Shown here: in pieces, positions 44,330 through 53,974 of the stretch
How the letters are laid out: every line of letters starts with the position of its first letter
How positions within the stretch are numbered: position 1 is the stretch's first letter
NCBI GenBank assembly: GCA_964426945.1
Contig: CAYRSS010000017.1
Span: 1-64,000, forward strand
Direction of reading: 5' to 3'
DNA: 64,000 bases
DNA from: CAYRSS01 sp964426945
GTDB lineage: Bacteria > Planctomycetota > Phycisphaerae > UBA1845
The notes under the pieces: model-generated
Seen by the model: the letters and a program-made list of their open reading frames with translations, nothing else
What the model was told of the DNA's origin: nothing
The model's database searches: none
Translations under genes and position numbers: made by a program

Positions 44330-46432
44330 CTAGCGTGATCCCCCGGCGGCTCCGCCTGGCGAATCCGCGCGGACGCTCCCCGGCGCCGCGGGCTGTGTCA
44401 CCGCTGCCGGAGGATAGCGATAGACCTTCTCAACGTCCCCGAAGGTCGGATTGTCGATGTCCCGCTTGTAGTCCCAGACGATCTGCTGGACCTCGAAGTA
44501 CTCGACCTTGCGGCCGTCGCGGGCCAGCGCGTTGGCCCGGGCCAGGCAGGCGTCGAAGAACTTCTCCGGCACGCCCTCACGCCCCATCATGGCCATGTCG
44601 ATCATCGCGCGATAGCGGCCGTCGGCGGTGGCGCCGATCCAACGGTCGAACCGGGCCTCCTCGACGGAGCCGTCGCTGTAATGGGCGAGCGGCTTGCGGT
44701 ACAGCAGCACGCCCTTGGTGTTCACCGTGTGGTACATCTGCATGGCGGTCAGCGGGAAACGCTCAACGCGGAACAGCCAGCAGGTCGCCATGACACCGGC
44801 GATTGCGAAACAGATCGGCAGCGCGAACCTCGGCCGGCGCAGCAGCGCCGCCGTATCCGCCGGGGTGATCACGTCCGGCCGGCAGGACTCGTCGCAAACC
44901 AGCAGCCGACGACGGGCGGCGACCCAGCCGTACACGCTGCGGCCCACCGCGGCCACACCGGGGAAGTACATGATCGGCACCAGCGGCCAGAACAGCGGCA
45001 CCGACGGCATCATGCGCCGGTAGCCATCGAAGCCCGCGAACGCCCGGCGGCCGTACACGAAGAACATTTCGTGCTCCAGCGCCTCGAGCGTGATTCCCGT
45101 TCCGTGGGCGGCGTTGAACGCGGCCAGGTCTGCGGTGCGGAAGTCGACAAACCGCATCCGCTCGAAGAGATCCATCCCGCGGAGGATCGCAACGGTCCGC
45201 TGACAGAGCGGGCAGAAGCCGTCGTAAAGCACCTCGATGATGCCGCGCGAAGCAGCCAGCCGGCGGCCATACCACTTTCGGATTCTCCGCCAGTCGTAGA
45301 AGATCGCCTGCAGCGGAATGAGGTCGAAGAACAGGATGTTCTGGAAGAACAGGATGCCGATGTGCATCATCGCCGTCACGGCGGGGAAGATCAGCCGGGC
45401 CCAGCGGGAGACCAGCACGAGCACGTAACCCGCCTCACCGACCAGTGCCGAAATCCCGAGCATAGCGAAGAAGATGTTCGGCAGATGCCGCAGATGCAGC
45501 GACCACTCGAAGTCGAAGTGCATCGGGTTCAGCGAGTCGTAGTAGAGGAAGTGGCGAAGGTTGTCCCCCTGCCACCACATCAGCCCGCCGAGCTTCAGCT
45601 TGCTCAGCCCCGCCGCCGTGTAGGCCAGCGCGACCAGCATCCAGATCACGTAGCGGCACAGCCCGTAAAGCGGCCGCTCCAAGTCGGCATCGACCACGCG
45701 CCGGCCGCGGGCGATGCGGAGCACGCGGTCCATCGACCAGCCGTCACCGCAGGGCATGAAGGACAGCGCAATGCCCAGGTACAGCGGGATGAGCCCGGTG
45801 TGGTAGAACCAGGAATACTGGCGGAACATGCCCGCGATCAGGAGGTAGCAGATCGTGGCAAGCGGCACCGTGAGCCGGGTCCAGAGCCCCAGCATCGCCA
45901 GACCCATCAGCCCGATCGACACGTACTTGAAGGCGAGCAGCCCTGTGTAGCTGCTGTGCAGCGCATCGAACGGCGGAAAAGCGTCGCGGAGCCAGTGGAT
46001 CAGCACCATGGTATGCGCGGTGTGGGCGCGCATCTCGCCGGGCAGAAACGCCAGGCTCGCGACGTCCTCCCACACCGTGCTGATGATCATGATCGCGAAG
46101 ACGAGCACGCGGATCGCGCCGATGGACCCGGCCGTCGTCTCGCCGATGAGCCGGTGGTACGCCCGCGCGGGAATCTGGAGCAGCCCCCACGCCGCGACCA
46201 TCGCGCCACACGTCAGCCAGAACACCTGCTGCCATTCACGGAGGTACTTCGTGACCGGGTTGAGGTGCCGACCCGGGATCAGGCGGTTGAAGAAGGGGTG
46301 GCTCTGCTCGTGGTAGGCCGCATCGATGATCGGGGGGACCACGAGCTGGGCGAACAGCGCCCACGCCCCCAGGCAGACCACCAGCCCGCCCAGCGTCCAC
46401 CAAAGCCAGCGTCTGCCCGAACCCGACCCCAT
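44330..46432 (-). CDS. HTTM-domain / DCC-family fusion membrane protein
   Basis: Residues about 10-400 are a multi-helix HTTM domain, the membrane part shared with vitamin-K-dependent gamma-carboxylase (VLVFAIMIISTVWEDVA, YSWFYHTGLIPLYLGIAL, AYTAAGLSKLKLGGLMWW). Residues about 398-520 are a DCC (DUF393) domain with the motif LYDGFCPLCQ, a thiol-oxidoreductase-like fold. Two more helices and a soluble tail of about 130 residues follow. The pairing suggests an oxidoreductase or carboxylase acting on lipid-soluble quinone; substrate unknown. GGAGG six bases before the ATG at 46432 sets the start; the gene lies 54 bp upstream of the CotH gene on the same strand. Confidence 0.85.
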   Translation of the reverse strand: MGSGSGRRWLWWTLGGLVVCLGAWALFAQLVVPPIIDAAYHEQSHPFFNRLIPGRHLNPVTKYLREWQQVFWLTCGAMVAAWGLLQIPARAYHRLIGETTAGSIGAIRVLVFAIMIISTVWEDVASLAFLPGEMRAHTAHTMVLIHWLRDAFPPFDALHSSYTGLLAFKYVSIGLMGLAMLGLWTRLTVPLATICYLLIAGMFRQYSWFYHTGLIPLYLGIALSFMPCGDGWSMDRVLRIARGRRVVDADLERPLYGLCRYVIWMLVALAYTAAGLSKLKLGGLMWWQGDNLRHFLYYDSLNPMHFDFEWSLHLRHLPNIFFAMLGISALVGEAGYVLVLVSRWARLIFPAVTAMMHIGILFFQNILFFDLIPLQAIFYDWRRIRKWYGRRLAASRGIIEVLYDGFCPLCQRTVAILRGMDLFERMRFVDFRTADLAAFNAAHGTGITLEALEHEMFFVYGRRAFAGFDGYRRMMPSVPLFWPLVPIMYFPGVAAVGRSVYGWVAARRRLLVCDESCRPDVITPADTAALLRRPRFALPICFAIAGVMATCWLFRVERFPLTAMQMYHTVNTKGVLLYRKPLAHYSDGSVEEARFDRWIGATADGRYRAMIDMAMMGREGVPEKFFDACLARANALARDGRKVEYFEVQQIVWDYKRDIDNPTFGDVEKVYRYPPAAVTQPAAPGSVRADSPGGAAGGSR

Positions 46433-46520
46433 GGAGCCCCTCCACCGACGTGTTGATGCAGGCGGGCCGGGCGGCGCTCGACGCGCGCACGGCCGACGAA
46501 TGATCCTGCGGGGACACGAT

Positions 46521-46549
46521 ATTCTAACCACGCCGATCGCATTACCCAA
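46521..46549 (-). promoter_or_regulatory. Candidate sigma70 promoter of the HTTM-DCC gene
   Basis: On the minus strand: TTGGGT, 17-bp spacer, TAGAAT (five of six -10 positions), 88 bp before the ATG at 46432. It lies in the 257-bp spacer between the divergent HTTM-DCC and methyltransferase genes. Confidence 0.4.
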
Positions 46550-46689
46550 ACGTCCGGAAAGACCCTGCCCCCCCGGCTCACCGAACCTTAACAAGCCGCC
46601 GGCGGCCGTTTCGACCGGTTTTCGGGCGTTGGGAGGGCCTCGGCCCCCCTCCGCCTGCTGACGTTGCCGCGGGAAGCCGCCGACCTACA

Positions 46690-47499
46690 ATGGACCGCTT
46701 CCCGTGCCGCCCGGGCGGCACTGGTCGACCGCACGCAGGGGATCCGCCTTTGAGCAGCAAGCCGTACACCGACGCCTTCTACAAGGCCCGTGAAAGCTCC
46801 GTCCGCCGTTCCGCCGGGGGGCTGGTGCCCGTGGTGCTGGAGTTCGTCCAGCCCGGCAGCGTCTGCGACGTGGGATGCGGCGACGGCACCTGGCTGAGCG
46901 TATTTCAGGAGAACGGCGTGGCGGAGATCTGCGGCACCGACGGGGACTACGTCGACCGGCAGATGCTCAAGATCCCGCAGGACAAGTTCATCCCCTCCGA
47001 CCTGTCGCGCCCCTTCCGACTCGACCGAACCTTCGACCTGGTCATGTCCCTCGAGGTGGCCGAGCATCTGCCCGCCTCCTCCGCGGATTCGTTCGTCGAC
47101 TCCCTCGCTCGGCTGGGACACCTGATCCTGTTCGGGGCGGCGATTCCCTTCCAGGGCGGCCGGCACCACGTCAACGAGCAGTGGCAGGACTACTGGGTCG
47201 AGAAGTTCGAAGCCCGCGGATACGTCACCATCGACTGCATCCGCAAGCGCATCTGGGACAACGACGAAGTACAATGGTGGTATGCCCAGAACAGCTTCAT
47301 GTTCTGCCGCGCAGACAAGCTCGACGAATATCCGAAACTCAAGGCCGAGCACGCCCAGACGCACAAGACGCAGCTCCGGCTGGTTCACCCGCGCAAGTAC
47401 CTCACCCACGCCGATCCGCGGTTCATGTCCCTCCGGCGGGAACTCGGACTTCTGCCGACCCTGATCCGCGGATACCTGAAGCGGAAGACCGGCGCGTGA
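46690..47499 (+). CDS. Class I SAM-dependent methyltransferase (EPS locus)
   Basis: The SAM-binding motif I is VCDVGCGDGTWL at about residue 58-69, and the second acidic site is in the GTDGDYVD strand. The rest is a Rossmann methyltransferase with a conserved YWVEKFEARGYVTIDCIRKR segment seen in sugar or lipid methyltransferases of polysaccharide clusters. It is 269 residues from ATG at 46690; a TTG at 46750 (giving MSSKPYTDAF) may be the real start, since the first 20 residues look unstructured. First gene of the plus-strand half of the exopolysaccharide locus; it may methylate a sugar of the repeat unit. Confidence 0.8.
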   Translation: MDRFPCRPGGTGRPHAGDPPLSSKPYTDAFYKARESSVRRSAGGLVPVVLEFVQPGSVCDVGCGDGTWLSVFQENGVAEICGTDGDYVDRQMLKIPQDKFIPSDLSRPFRLDRTFDLVMSLEVAEHLPASSADSFVDSLARLGHLILFGAAIPFQGGRHHVNEQWQDYWVEKFEARGYVTIDCIRKRIWDNDEVQWWYAQNSFMFCRADKLDEYPKLKAEHAQTHKTQLRLVHPRKYLTHADPRFMSLRRELGLLPTLIRGYLKRKTGA

Positions 47500-47701
47500 C
47501 GCTGACCCGCTCGGTGACCCCTCGCTGTCGGATTCAGTACTGCTTCACACTGGCGCTCGCGGGTGCTGGCAGCACGAACCCGCTGTGCGGCGAGGCGTAC
47601 CACCTCCGGCCCGGCGTCGTCTCCGGCCGGGTCTGCTGCCCTGCCGATGATCCCGGTGAGCCTGCTTCGGCCTGCTGAGCCATCCCCCAAGGAGCGCGAC
47701 G

Positions 47702-49027
47702 CTGTCCCGGTTCCTGAAAGACTCGTTTGTCACCCTGCTGGCGGAGGTGCTGAGCGCGGTCATGGCGATAGCCACGCCCGTGGTGATCGCGCGGGCCGCC
47801 GGGGCCGAGGGGAAGGGGGTGTTTACCCTGGCCATCGGCGTCGGGTCGATCGGCGCCCTGATGCTCGGGTTCCGCTGGCAACGCCCGGTAGGCTACTTCC
47901 TCGCCCGCGACCGGGGGCTGATGGCCCCCATTTTCACATCGATGCTGATGGTGGCGGCCGTCGCGCTGGCGCTGGGCACCGTGCTCTTTCTCGCCGTGCC
48001 CGAGCTCTTCACCGAAGTCATGCTCCGTGGACAGTCTTCGGGGGTCATCTGGCTTTCGATCTGGCTCGTACTGCCCACCTTCCTCTGGCAGAACCTCTCG
48101 GCGTGGTATGGCGGCCTCCGCGAGTTCAAGACCCGCACCGTATTCCTCTTCGCCGCGGGCTTCGTGCAGCTCATCGCGATCCTCGTGCAGTGGCTGATGG
48201 GCACGCGGGAAATCGAGAAATTCCTCTACGTCCAGATGGCCGTGAGCCTGGGGCTGTACGGCGCCTGGCTGGCGGCGATGGTCGTGCGGCAGCGGATTGT
48301 CCCCAAGGTCGACCTGCCGCTGATGGGCCGAATGGCGCGGTACATCTCGTTCTCCTATCTCTCCGTGATCCTGGATCTGGCCACGGTGCGGATGGACATG
48401 TACCTGCTGAATTACCTGATGAATCCCGCGGCGGTGGGCATATACTCCGTAGCGGTCGGGCTGGCCAACCAGATGGGCCGCCTGCCGACGATCATCGCCA
48501 CGGTCATCTTCAATCGGACTTCGGCGAATGAACTGGGGGGAGGCGAGCGGACCGCCCTGGCGATCCGGCTGGCCTTCGTGGGGATGCTTGTGCTGGGGGT
48601 CGTCTTCGCCGCCGGGGGTTCGCTGGTCATCGTCCCGTTATTCGGACCTGAGTTCGCCGGTGCGGTCGCCCCCCTCTGGGTGATGACCGCGGCGACGATC
48701 TTTTTAGGCCTATTCCGGCTTCTTGGGGCCGATATAGAAGGGCGCGGCCGCCCCGGAATCCTGAGCGCCTGCAGCCTCGTGGCTGCCGTGTCCATCGTCG
48801 GGCTCGACCTGTGGTGGATTCCCCGATACGGGGTGATGGGGGCGTCGTGGGCAAGCCTGGTGGCCTATGCCGCGGCCGCGGCGACGGCCGGGCTGGCCTT
48901 CTCCCACCTTTCCGGGATCGGGCTGCGGGAGGCGTTCGCCCCGCGCCGGAGCGATTTCTCGCTGCTGGCGGCAGCCCTGAAGAGCGTGCTGAGACGCCGG
49001 ACGGCCCGGCCCGCGGCGGCTGATTGA
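47702..49027 (+). CDS. Oligosaccharide flippase (Wzx/MATE-like)
   Basis: The protein has 12 or so membrane helices and the MATE/Wzx fold (PVVIARAAGAEGKGVFTLAI near the start, RYISFSYLSVILDLATVRMD, MNPAAVGIYSVAVGLANQMG). It should flip lipid-linked sugar units across the inner membrane. The coding start is unusual: the first ATG/GTG codons (GTG at 47747) cut into the first helix, whereas CTG at 47702, seven bases after AAGGAG, gives the natural N-terminus (L/M)SRFLKDSFVTLLAEVLSA. I chose 47702 on that basis. The spacer 47500-47701 holds nothing else evident. It ends 4 bp before the next gene. Confidence 0.85.
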   Translation: MSRFLKDSFVTLLAEVLSAVMAIATPVVIARAAGAEGKGVFTLAIGVGSIGALMLGFRWQRPVGYFLARDRGLMAPIFTSMLMVAAVALALGTVLFLAVPELFTEVMLRGQSSGVIWLSIWLVLPTFLWQNLSAWYGGLREFKTRTVFLFAAGFVQLIAILVQWLMGTREIEKFLYVQMAVSLGLYGAWLAAMVVRQRIVPKVDLPLMGRMARYISFSYLSVILDLATVRMDMYLLNYLMNPAAVGIYSVAVGLANQMGRLPTIIATVIFNRTSANELGGGERTALAIRLAFVGMLVLGVVFAAGGSLVIVPLFGPEFAGAVAPLWVMTAATIFLGLFRLLGADIEGRGRPGILSACSLVAAVSIVGLDLWWIPRYGVMGASWASLVAYAAAAATAGLAFSHLSGIGLREAFAPRRSDFSLLAAALKSVLRRRTARPAAAD

Positions 49028-49031
49028 ATCG

Positions 49032-50420
49032 ATGAGGATCCTCGCGCAAGGCATCACGATCTCCGACGTGCTCACGCAGTTTGCTGAGACCGTCGGCCCC
49101 TGGCACATCCTCGGGATGGTCGTGGTCATCGCGTTTTCCGGCGCGTTCGTGCTCAAGCAGCGCACCGACTGGCCGCTCGTGCTGATGTTCGCCTGCTCGC
49201 TGCTGACCGCGGCCGCGAGCCAGGCGGTGGCGAAGGCGACATTCATCGGCCGCTGGTACTTCCTGTTCCTCTGCGCCGTGATCGCCATGATGCGCCTGGG
49301 GCGCACGCTGATGCCGATCGCGGCGCTGGTGATCGCGTGGGCGTGCATCAACCTCTTCGGCCTCATGTACACGCCCTCGTTCGAGAAGGGCGTGGTCCGC
49401 GGCGCGTACTTCGTGCTGGTGATCCCCGGCCTCATCTTTGCGATGACGCCGCCCTTCGCCGATGTGGACCGTGTTATTCAGCTCCTGCGACGATTCGCCG
49501 TGGTGGGGGCGATGCTCGCGGCGGTCCACCTGGTGTTCGTGATCGTCGCGCCGCAGGGGCTGGGCACGTCGCGCTTCAAGAGCTGCTTCGAATCAGGCCA
49601 GGTGATGTCGCTCGCCACCGCCGCAGCGACGCTGCCGATGATCTGGGCGCTGCTCAGCAAGAACGCCGGAAAGCTCGCCCCGCTGCTTTTGGCCGGCACG
49701 TTCATCAACCTGCTGGTGCTGATCGCCTCGACCCAGCGGACGGCCATGTTCTCGCTGGCCGGCGCGGTGGTCATTACGCTCTATTTCTACCGGTCGCGCG
49801 GCGTGATCATTGCGATGGTCACCGGCCTGGGCATCGCCCTCGTCGCCTGGCCGATCATCACCTACCTCGTCGACCAGTCCTTCCTGGTGCAGCGGCTGAG
49901 CAACTTCGAGTCGGCCGGCCGCAGCATCTACTGGGAGTGGGGCATCACCGAGGGGCTCAAGAGCCCCATCATCGGGTACGGCAGCGGCGCAGGCACGCAC
50001 GAGATGTTCCTGCGATTCCGTCACAAGTTCCACCAGGCCTACATCGCGGTCTTCTTCGACTTCGGGTTCATCGGGTTGTTCACCTTCCTGTCGATGCTGG
50101 GCGTGGGGCTGGTGACCGCGCTGCGCATCGCGCAGCGCAAGAGCGAGCCGCGCATCCGGTCGGTGGGTGTCTTCCTGCTGGCGAATATTGCGATGGTGGC
50201 AGCGCAGGGCTTCGTCGAGACGGGCCTGGCCGACACGGCCAACCAGACCGCCATGATGTTCTACCTCGGGCTCGGGCTGGCCGGCGCGGTGTCCCTGATG
50301 CGCGAGGATGACGCCTTGCCGGGCGAGGTGCCGCTGCTTGCACGGGGCGGATACGCCGGGTATTACCCCCCCTCCGTCGGGATGCGGTCGCGCAGCGGCG
50401 GATTCGCCACCCGCGGCTAG
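49032..50420 (+). CDS. O-antigen ligase/polymerase-like membrane protein (Wzy/WaaL-type)
   Basis: The 462-residue protein has about ten to twelve membrane helices and the O-antigen-ligase loop typical of the superfamily: SAGRSIYWEWGITEGLKSP, then IGYGSGAGTHEMF and FHQAYIAVFFDFGFIGLF, where the conserved Arg and His of the periplasmic loop are seen. It would polymerise repeat units or transfer them to a carrier after flipping. Starts 4 bp after the flippase. The last 45 residues are Gly/Arg-rich and hydrophilic. Confidence 0.82.
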   Translation: MRILAQGITISDVLTQFAETVGPWHILGMVVVIAFSGAFVLKQRTDWPLVLMFACSLLTAAASQAVAKATFIGRWYFLFLCAVIAMMRLGRTLMPIAALVIAWACINLFGLMYTPSFEKGVVRGAYFVLVIPGLIFAMTPPFADVDRVIQLLRRFAVVGAMLAAVHLVFVIVAPQGLGTSRFKSCFESGQVMSLATAAATLPMIWALLSKNAGKLAPLLLAGTFINLLVLIASTQRTAMFSLAGAVVITLYFYRSRGVIIAMVTGLGIALVAWPIITYLVDQSFLVQRLSNFESAGRSIYWEWGITEGLKSPIIGYGSGAGTHEMFLRFRHKFHQAYIAVFFDFGFIGLFTFLSMLGVGLVTALRIAQRKSEPRIRSVGVFLLANIAMVAAQGFVETGLADTANQTAMMFYLGLGLAGAVSLMREDDALPGEVPLLARGGYAGYYPPSVGMRSRSGGFATRG

Positions 50421-50454
50421 TGCCGGGGCTGGACGCGCAGGAGCGGGCTCGCTG

Positions 50455-51606
50455 TTGGGCAAGTTCAATTTCATCTACTACGGCGCGGTCGATGACATCC
50501 GTGTCTCTACGGGCATCGCGTGGCACGTCTGCAACGCGGCGCAGCGTCTCGGCCTGCTCGGGCGCAAATTCGGCATCGATATGGCGGCGATGAACTGGAC
50601 GAAGCGGGGGTACGCCCTCGGCCAACTGCTGCGCGGCCAGGCGCCGACCGGCTACCAGTGGTCGCGCAGCAACGCCCGGGCCTGCATGCGGCAGCTCGCG
50701 GCCCAGCGGCCCTTCGACCTGCCCGTCCTGAGCTGCCAGACACCCGTGAGCGAGCCGGACCTGATCCCCCCGGACGGGCGGATCTTCTTTTACATCGACG
50801 CGACCACGCAGCAGCTCGTCGAGCACTATGACCTGGGCCGACGGGTTTCCGCCCGGACGCTGCCGCGCATCCACGAGCAGTTCCGTCGCAACGTCCACCG
50901 AGCGGGCTGCGTGATGACCCGCTCGAGCTGGGCGCGCGACTCGCTGATCCGCGACTACGGCCTGCCGGAAGACAGGGCCATCGTCGTGACGCCGGGGTGC
51001 AACATCTCGTGTGAGCTGCTCGACGAGTCGGAGGAGATCATCCGCCGCGAGCGCGAGCGCCTGCGCAGCGAATACGACTTCGTCGTGAACTACTGCGGCC
51101 TCGACTGGAAGCGCAAGGGGCTCGATGTGCTGCTCGATACGTGGCGGCGCTTCACCGCCGAAAACCGCGGGCGATTCCTGTTGCGGGTCATGGGGCCGGC
51201 CCCGGCCGACCTGGTGACCGGCGACACCCCGCACGTCGAGTTTACCGGCCGGTTCGACAAGCTGCGCGACGGACGAACCTACATCACGCGGCTGGCTTGT
51301 GCCGACCTGTTCTGCCTTCCGACGCGCTCCGACGCGACACCGCAGGTGCTGCTCGAGTCGATCCGCATGGGCACGCCGGTGGTGGCCTCGAAGATCGGGG
51401 GCATTCCCGAACTGGTGCGCGACGGCGTGAACGGGCTGCTGATCGACGAGGCGGTGGCGGTCGAGCCCTACCTGGCAGTGTTCAACAATCTCTACCGCGA
51501 GCGCGACCGGCTGACTGCCTTGCGCGAGGGCACGGACCGGACGCGGCACGAGTACGACTGGCAGCGGTCGGTGAAGGTCATCGCCGGCCACATGGGAATT
51601 CACTGA
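50455..51606 (+). CDS. Glycosyltransferase family 4 (first of three)
   Basis: The GT-B fold is shown by the C-terminal half: NYCGLDWKRKGLDVLLDTW (acceptor-distal Rossmann fold) and the nucleotide-sugar region DLFCLPTRSDATPQVLLES, followed by GTPVVASKIGGIPELVRDG. It should transfer a sugar from a UDP- or GDP-donor during repeat-unit assembly. No ATG fits the start: TTG at 50455 (MGKFNFIYYGAVDD) is taken, with AGGAG 11 bases upstream; CTG at 50452 is the alternative. 383 residues. It follows the ligase gene by 34 bp. Confidence 0.88.
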   Translation: MGKFNFIYYGAVDDIRVSTGIAWHVCNAAQRLGLLGRKFGIDMAAMNWTKRGYALGQLLRGQAPTGYQWSRSNARACMRQLAAQRPFDLPVLSCQTPVSEPDLIPPDGRIFFYIDATTQQLVEHYDLGRRVSARTLPRIHEQFRRNVHRAGCVMTRSSWARDSLIRDYGLPEDRAIVVTPGCNISCELLDESEEIIRRERERLRSEYDFVVNYCGLDWKRKGLDVLLDTWRRFTAENRGRFLLRVMGPAPADLVTGDTPHVEFTGRFDKLRDGRTYITRLACADLFCLPTRSDATPQVLLESIRMGTPVVASKIGGIPELVRDGVNGLLIDEAVAVEPYLAVFNNLYRERDRLTALREGTDRTRHEYDWQRSVKVIAGHMGIH

Positions 51607-51648
51607 ACCGGGCGGCCGCATGGCCGCGTGCGAGGCTGATGGTCTGTC

Positions 51649-52824
51649 ATGCCCAGGGTCGGAGTGATCTGTCACAGCCCGTCGACGCAGATGTCGGCCC
51701 AGTACGACGCGCTGGCTGACCTGCCGGAGTTCGAGATCGTCGTCCTGTTCCGCAACCGCGAGCAGGGCAACGCCGCATGGACGCCGCAGTGTCCCCGGCG
51801 TGTCGCGTATGAATTCCTGCCCCCGCCGACAAACGCGCTGATCCCGGGGCGCCTCCGCCACCTGTTCAATGACGACATCCGCCCCGTGCTCGAACGCCAC
51901 GCGTTCGACGCGATGATCCTGCACGGCCTGTTCGACTCGTCGGCCGTGCGCCAGGCGGTTCGCTGGTGCCTGAGCAAGGGGCGGCCGTACGTCTTCCGCT
52001 GCGATGCGAACGTGGAGAAGGAGCGTCCGCTGCTTCGTCGCACGTTTCACCGCCTCATGCTCACGCAGCGGGTGAAGCGCGCGGCCGGACTCCTCTACAT
52101 GGGCATCCAGAACCGCCGGTACTACGAGCTGTTCGGCGGGCGGGCGGAGCAGTTCTTCCTCGCCCCGTGGGAGTTCGACTACGACAACGTCGAGCAGGCC
52201 TACCGCGAAATCGCCCCGCTGCGCGAGCCATCGCGACAGGCACTGGGCCTCGCCGACCGCGTGGTCATCGTGTCCGTCGGGCGGCTCCTCGCGCTGAAGG
52301 GCTTCGACACGCTCGTCCCCGCCGTGGCCCGCCTCGCGGCCGCGGGCAAGCCCGTGCACCTGCTGGTCGCGGGCGACGGACCCTATCGCGGTGAGCTCGA
52401 AGCCCTGATCGCCACGCACAAGGCGCCGGTAACGCTGCTGGGCAACGTGGATCGCCGCGGCGTTGTACGCGTGATGACCGCGGGCGACGTCTTCGTGCTT
52501 GCCTCGACGCAGGAAGCGTGGGGGCTGGTCGTGAACGAGGCGGCGCTCTGCGGCCTGCCGCTGGTATGCAGCCACGCCGTCGGGGCCGCGCCCGACCTCG
52601 TGCTGCCGGGCGAGAACGGCGACATCTTCCCCGCGGGGGATGTGGACCGCCTCACGGCGATCCTGGCGGCGATGTGCGACGACGCAGCGGGACGCGCAGC
52701 CATGGGCCGCCGCAGCCAGGAGATCCTCCACCGATGGCGGACGGAGTGCCGGGCGATCGACGGCTATGCCGCGGCCCTGCGCCACGCGCTGAGGCTTCCC
52801 GCCCCGGAGGCCGCCGCCCGATGA
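51649..52824 (+). CDS. Glycosyltransferase family 4 (second of three)
   Basis: 391 residues; the GT-B fold has an N-terminal acceptor domain (VGVICHSPSTQMSAQYDAL) and a C-terminal GT1 domain with VVIVSVGRLLALKGFDTLV, HLLVAGDGPYRGELEAL, and the donor-site segment VLASTQEAWGLVVNEAALCG. That segment keeps the second Glu of the usual EX7E motif (VVNEA), but a Gln stands next to where the first is expected. The sugar specificity cannot be read. Its stop overlaps the ATG of the third glycosyltransferase (ATGA). Confidence 0.88.
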   Translation: MPRVGVICHSPSTQMSAQYDALADLPEFEIVVLFRNREQGNAAWTPQCPRRVAYEFLPPPTNALIPGRLRHLFNDDIRPVLERHAFDAMILHGLFDSSAVRQAVRWCLSKGRPYVFRCDANVEKERPLLRRTFHRLMLTQRVKRAAGLLYMGIQNRRYYELFGGRAEQFFLAPWEFDYDNVEQAYREIAPLREPSRQALGLADRVVIVSVGRLLALKGFDTLVPAVARLAAAGKPVHLLVAGDGPYRGELEALIATHKAPVTLLGNVDRRGVVRVMTAGDVFVLASTQEAWGLVVNEAALCGLPLVCSHAVGAAPDLVLPGENGDIFPAGDVDRLTAILAAMCDDAAGRAAMGRRSQEILHRWRTECRAIDGYAAALRHALRLPAPEAAAR

Positions 52825-53960
52825 AGCTCGTGATCAACTCGATGGCGATCGCACCCGGCGGCGGGCTGTCCGTCCTGCTGGGCCTGCTCGAAGGCTGGCG
52901 CACGATCGGCGCCGACCTCGACATCACCATCGTCACCTACCGCCGGGAGACTATCGCGGCTCTGCGCGACGCCGGCTGGGGGGATCGGATCTGCGCGGTT
53001 CCGGTGACGTCCAGCCGGCGCTCCGCCGCGTGGCAGCGATCGCGCCTGCCCGCCCTGCTTCGTGAACGCGGGGCCGACGTGCTGCTCACCAACAACTTCT
53101 ACATCCCCGGCGCACCCTGCCCACAGGTGGTGCATCACCAGACGCTGTGGTCGGTCTTCGCGCCCGGCCTGTGGCCCTACGCGAAGCGCGGCCTGCGGCG
53201 GCTGCTGCTCACCCTTGGGGCACGCGACGCCCTGCGACGCGCCGAGGCGAACGTGTTCATCTCGGGTTACATGCGAACCTGCGGCGAGGCGATCGTGCCG
53301 GCCTCCGCCGGGCGCAACCGCGTGATCTACAACGGCCTCAACAACCGCTACATCGAGGCCGCCCGGCGGCTTCACGATCAGCCGCCTCCGCCCGGCGGCC
53401 AGGCGCCATCGGCCACGATATGTGCCCTGCAGGCCCCGACGCCGCACAAGGACAACGACTCGCTCGTGGCCGCCCTCGCAGAGCTGGTCCGTCGCGAACC
53501 GGCGCACGACTGGCAGCTTCGAATCGTCGGCAGCGGCGGGCCCGACGGCGCGGCGTGGCAACCTTGGCGCGACATGGCGGGCCGGCTCGGCGTAGGCGAC
53601 CGCGTGCAGTTCCTCGGCCATCGCCCGCTGTCGGAAGTGGCGACGCTCTTTCGTGAAAGCTGCTGCCTGGTCTACCCCAGCCTGTTCGAGGGGTTTGGCA
53701 TGCCGATTCTCGAGGCGATGGCGATGGGCTGCCCGGTGGTAACGGTGCGCGAGACGGCGATGCCGGAAGTCGCGGGCGACGCGGCCATCCTCGTCGCGCC
53801 GCGGTCACCGGGGGAGATCGTGGAGGCCGTCCTGCGGCTGCACGGCGACGCGGAGGTGCGACGAGACCTCATCCTGCGCGGGGCGGCGCGAGCGCTCGAA
53901 TTCCCGTGGACGCAGAGCGCCCAGCAGTTTGCCGAGGTGTTCGCCGAGATCGTCCGCTAG
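52821..53960 (+). CDS. Glycosyltransferase family 4 (third of three)
   Basis: 379 residues; opens MKLVINSMAIAPGGGLSVLL with the glycine-rich acceptor loop, followed by a GT1 domain (ICALQAPTPHKDNDSLVAAL, QFLGHRPLSEVATLF) and the complete EX7E motif: E in SLFEGFGMPILEAMAMGCPV. It probably adds one of the later sugars of the repeat unit. Translationally coupled to the gene before it, and convergent with the DUF4914-like gene only 14 bp away, with no obvious terminator in between. Confidence 0.9.
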   Translation: MKLVINSMAIAPGGGLSVLLGLLEGWRTIGADLDITIVTYRRETIAALRDAGWGDRICAVPVTSSRRSAAWQRSRLPALLRERGADVLLTNNFYIPGAPCPQVVHHQTLWSVFAPGLWPYAKRGLRRLLLTLGARDALRRAEANVFISGYMRTCGEAIVPASAGRNRVIYNGLNNRYIEAARRLHDQPPPPGGQAPSATICALQAPTPHKDNDSLVAALAELVRREPAHDWQLRIVGSGGPDGAAWQPWRDMAGRLGVGDRVQFLGHRPLSEVATLFRESCCLVYPSLFEGFGMPILEAMAMGCPVVTVRETAMPEVAGDAAILVAPRSPGEIVEAVLRLHGDAEVRRDLILRGAARALEFPWTQSAQQFAEVFAEIVR

Positions 53961-53974
53961 CACCCCGCCGCGCC

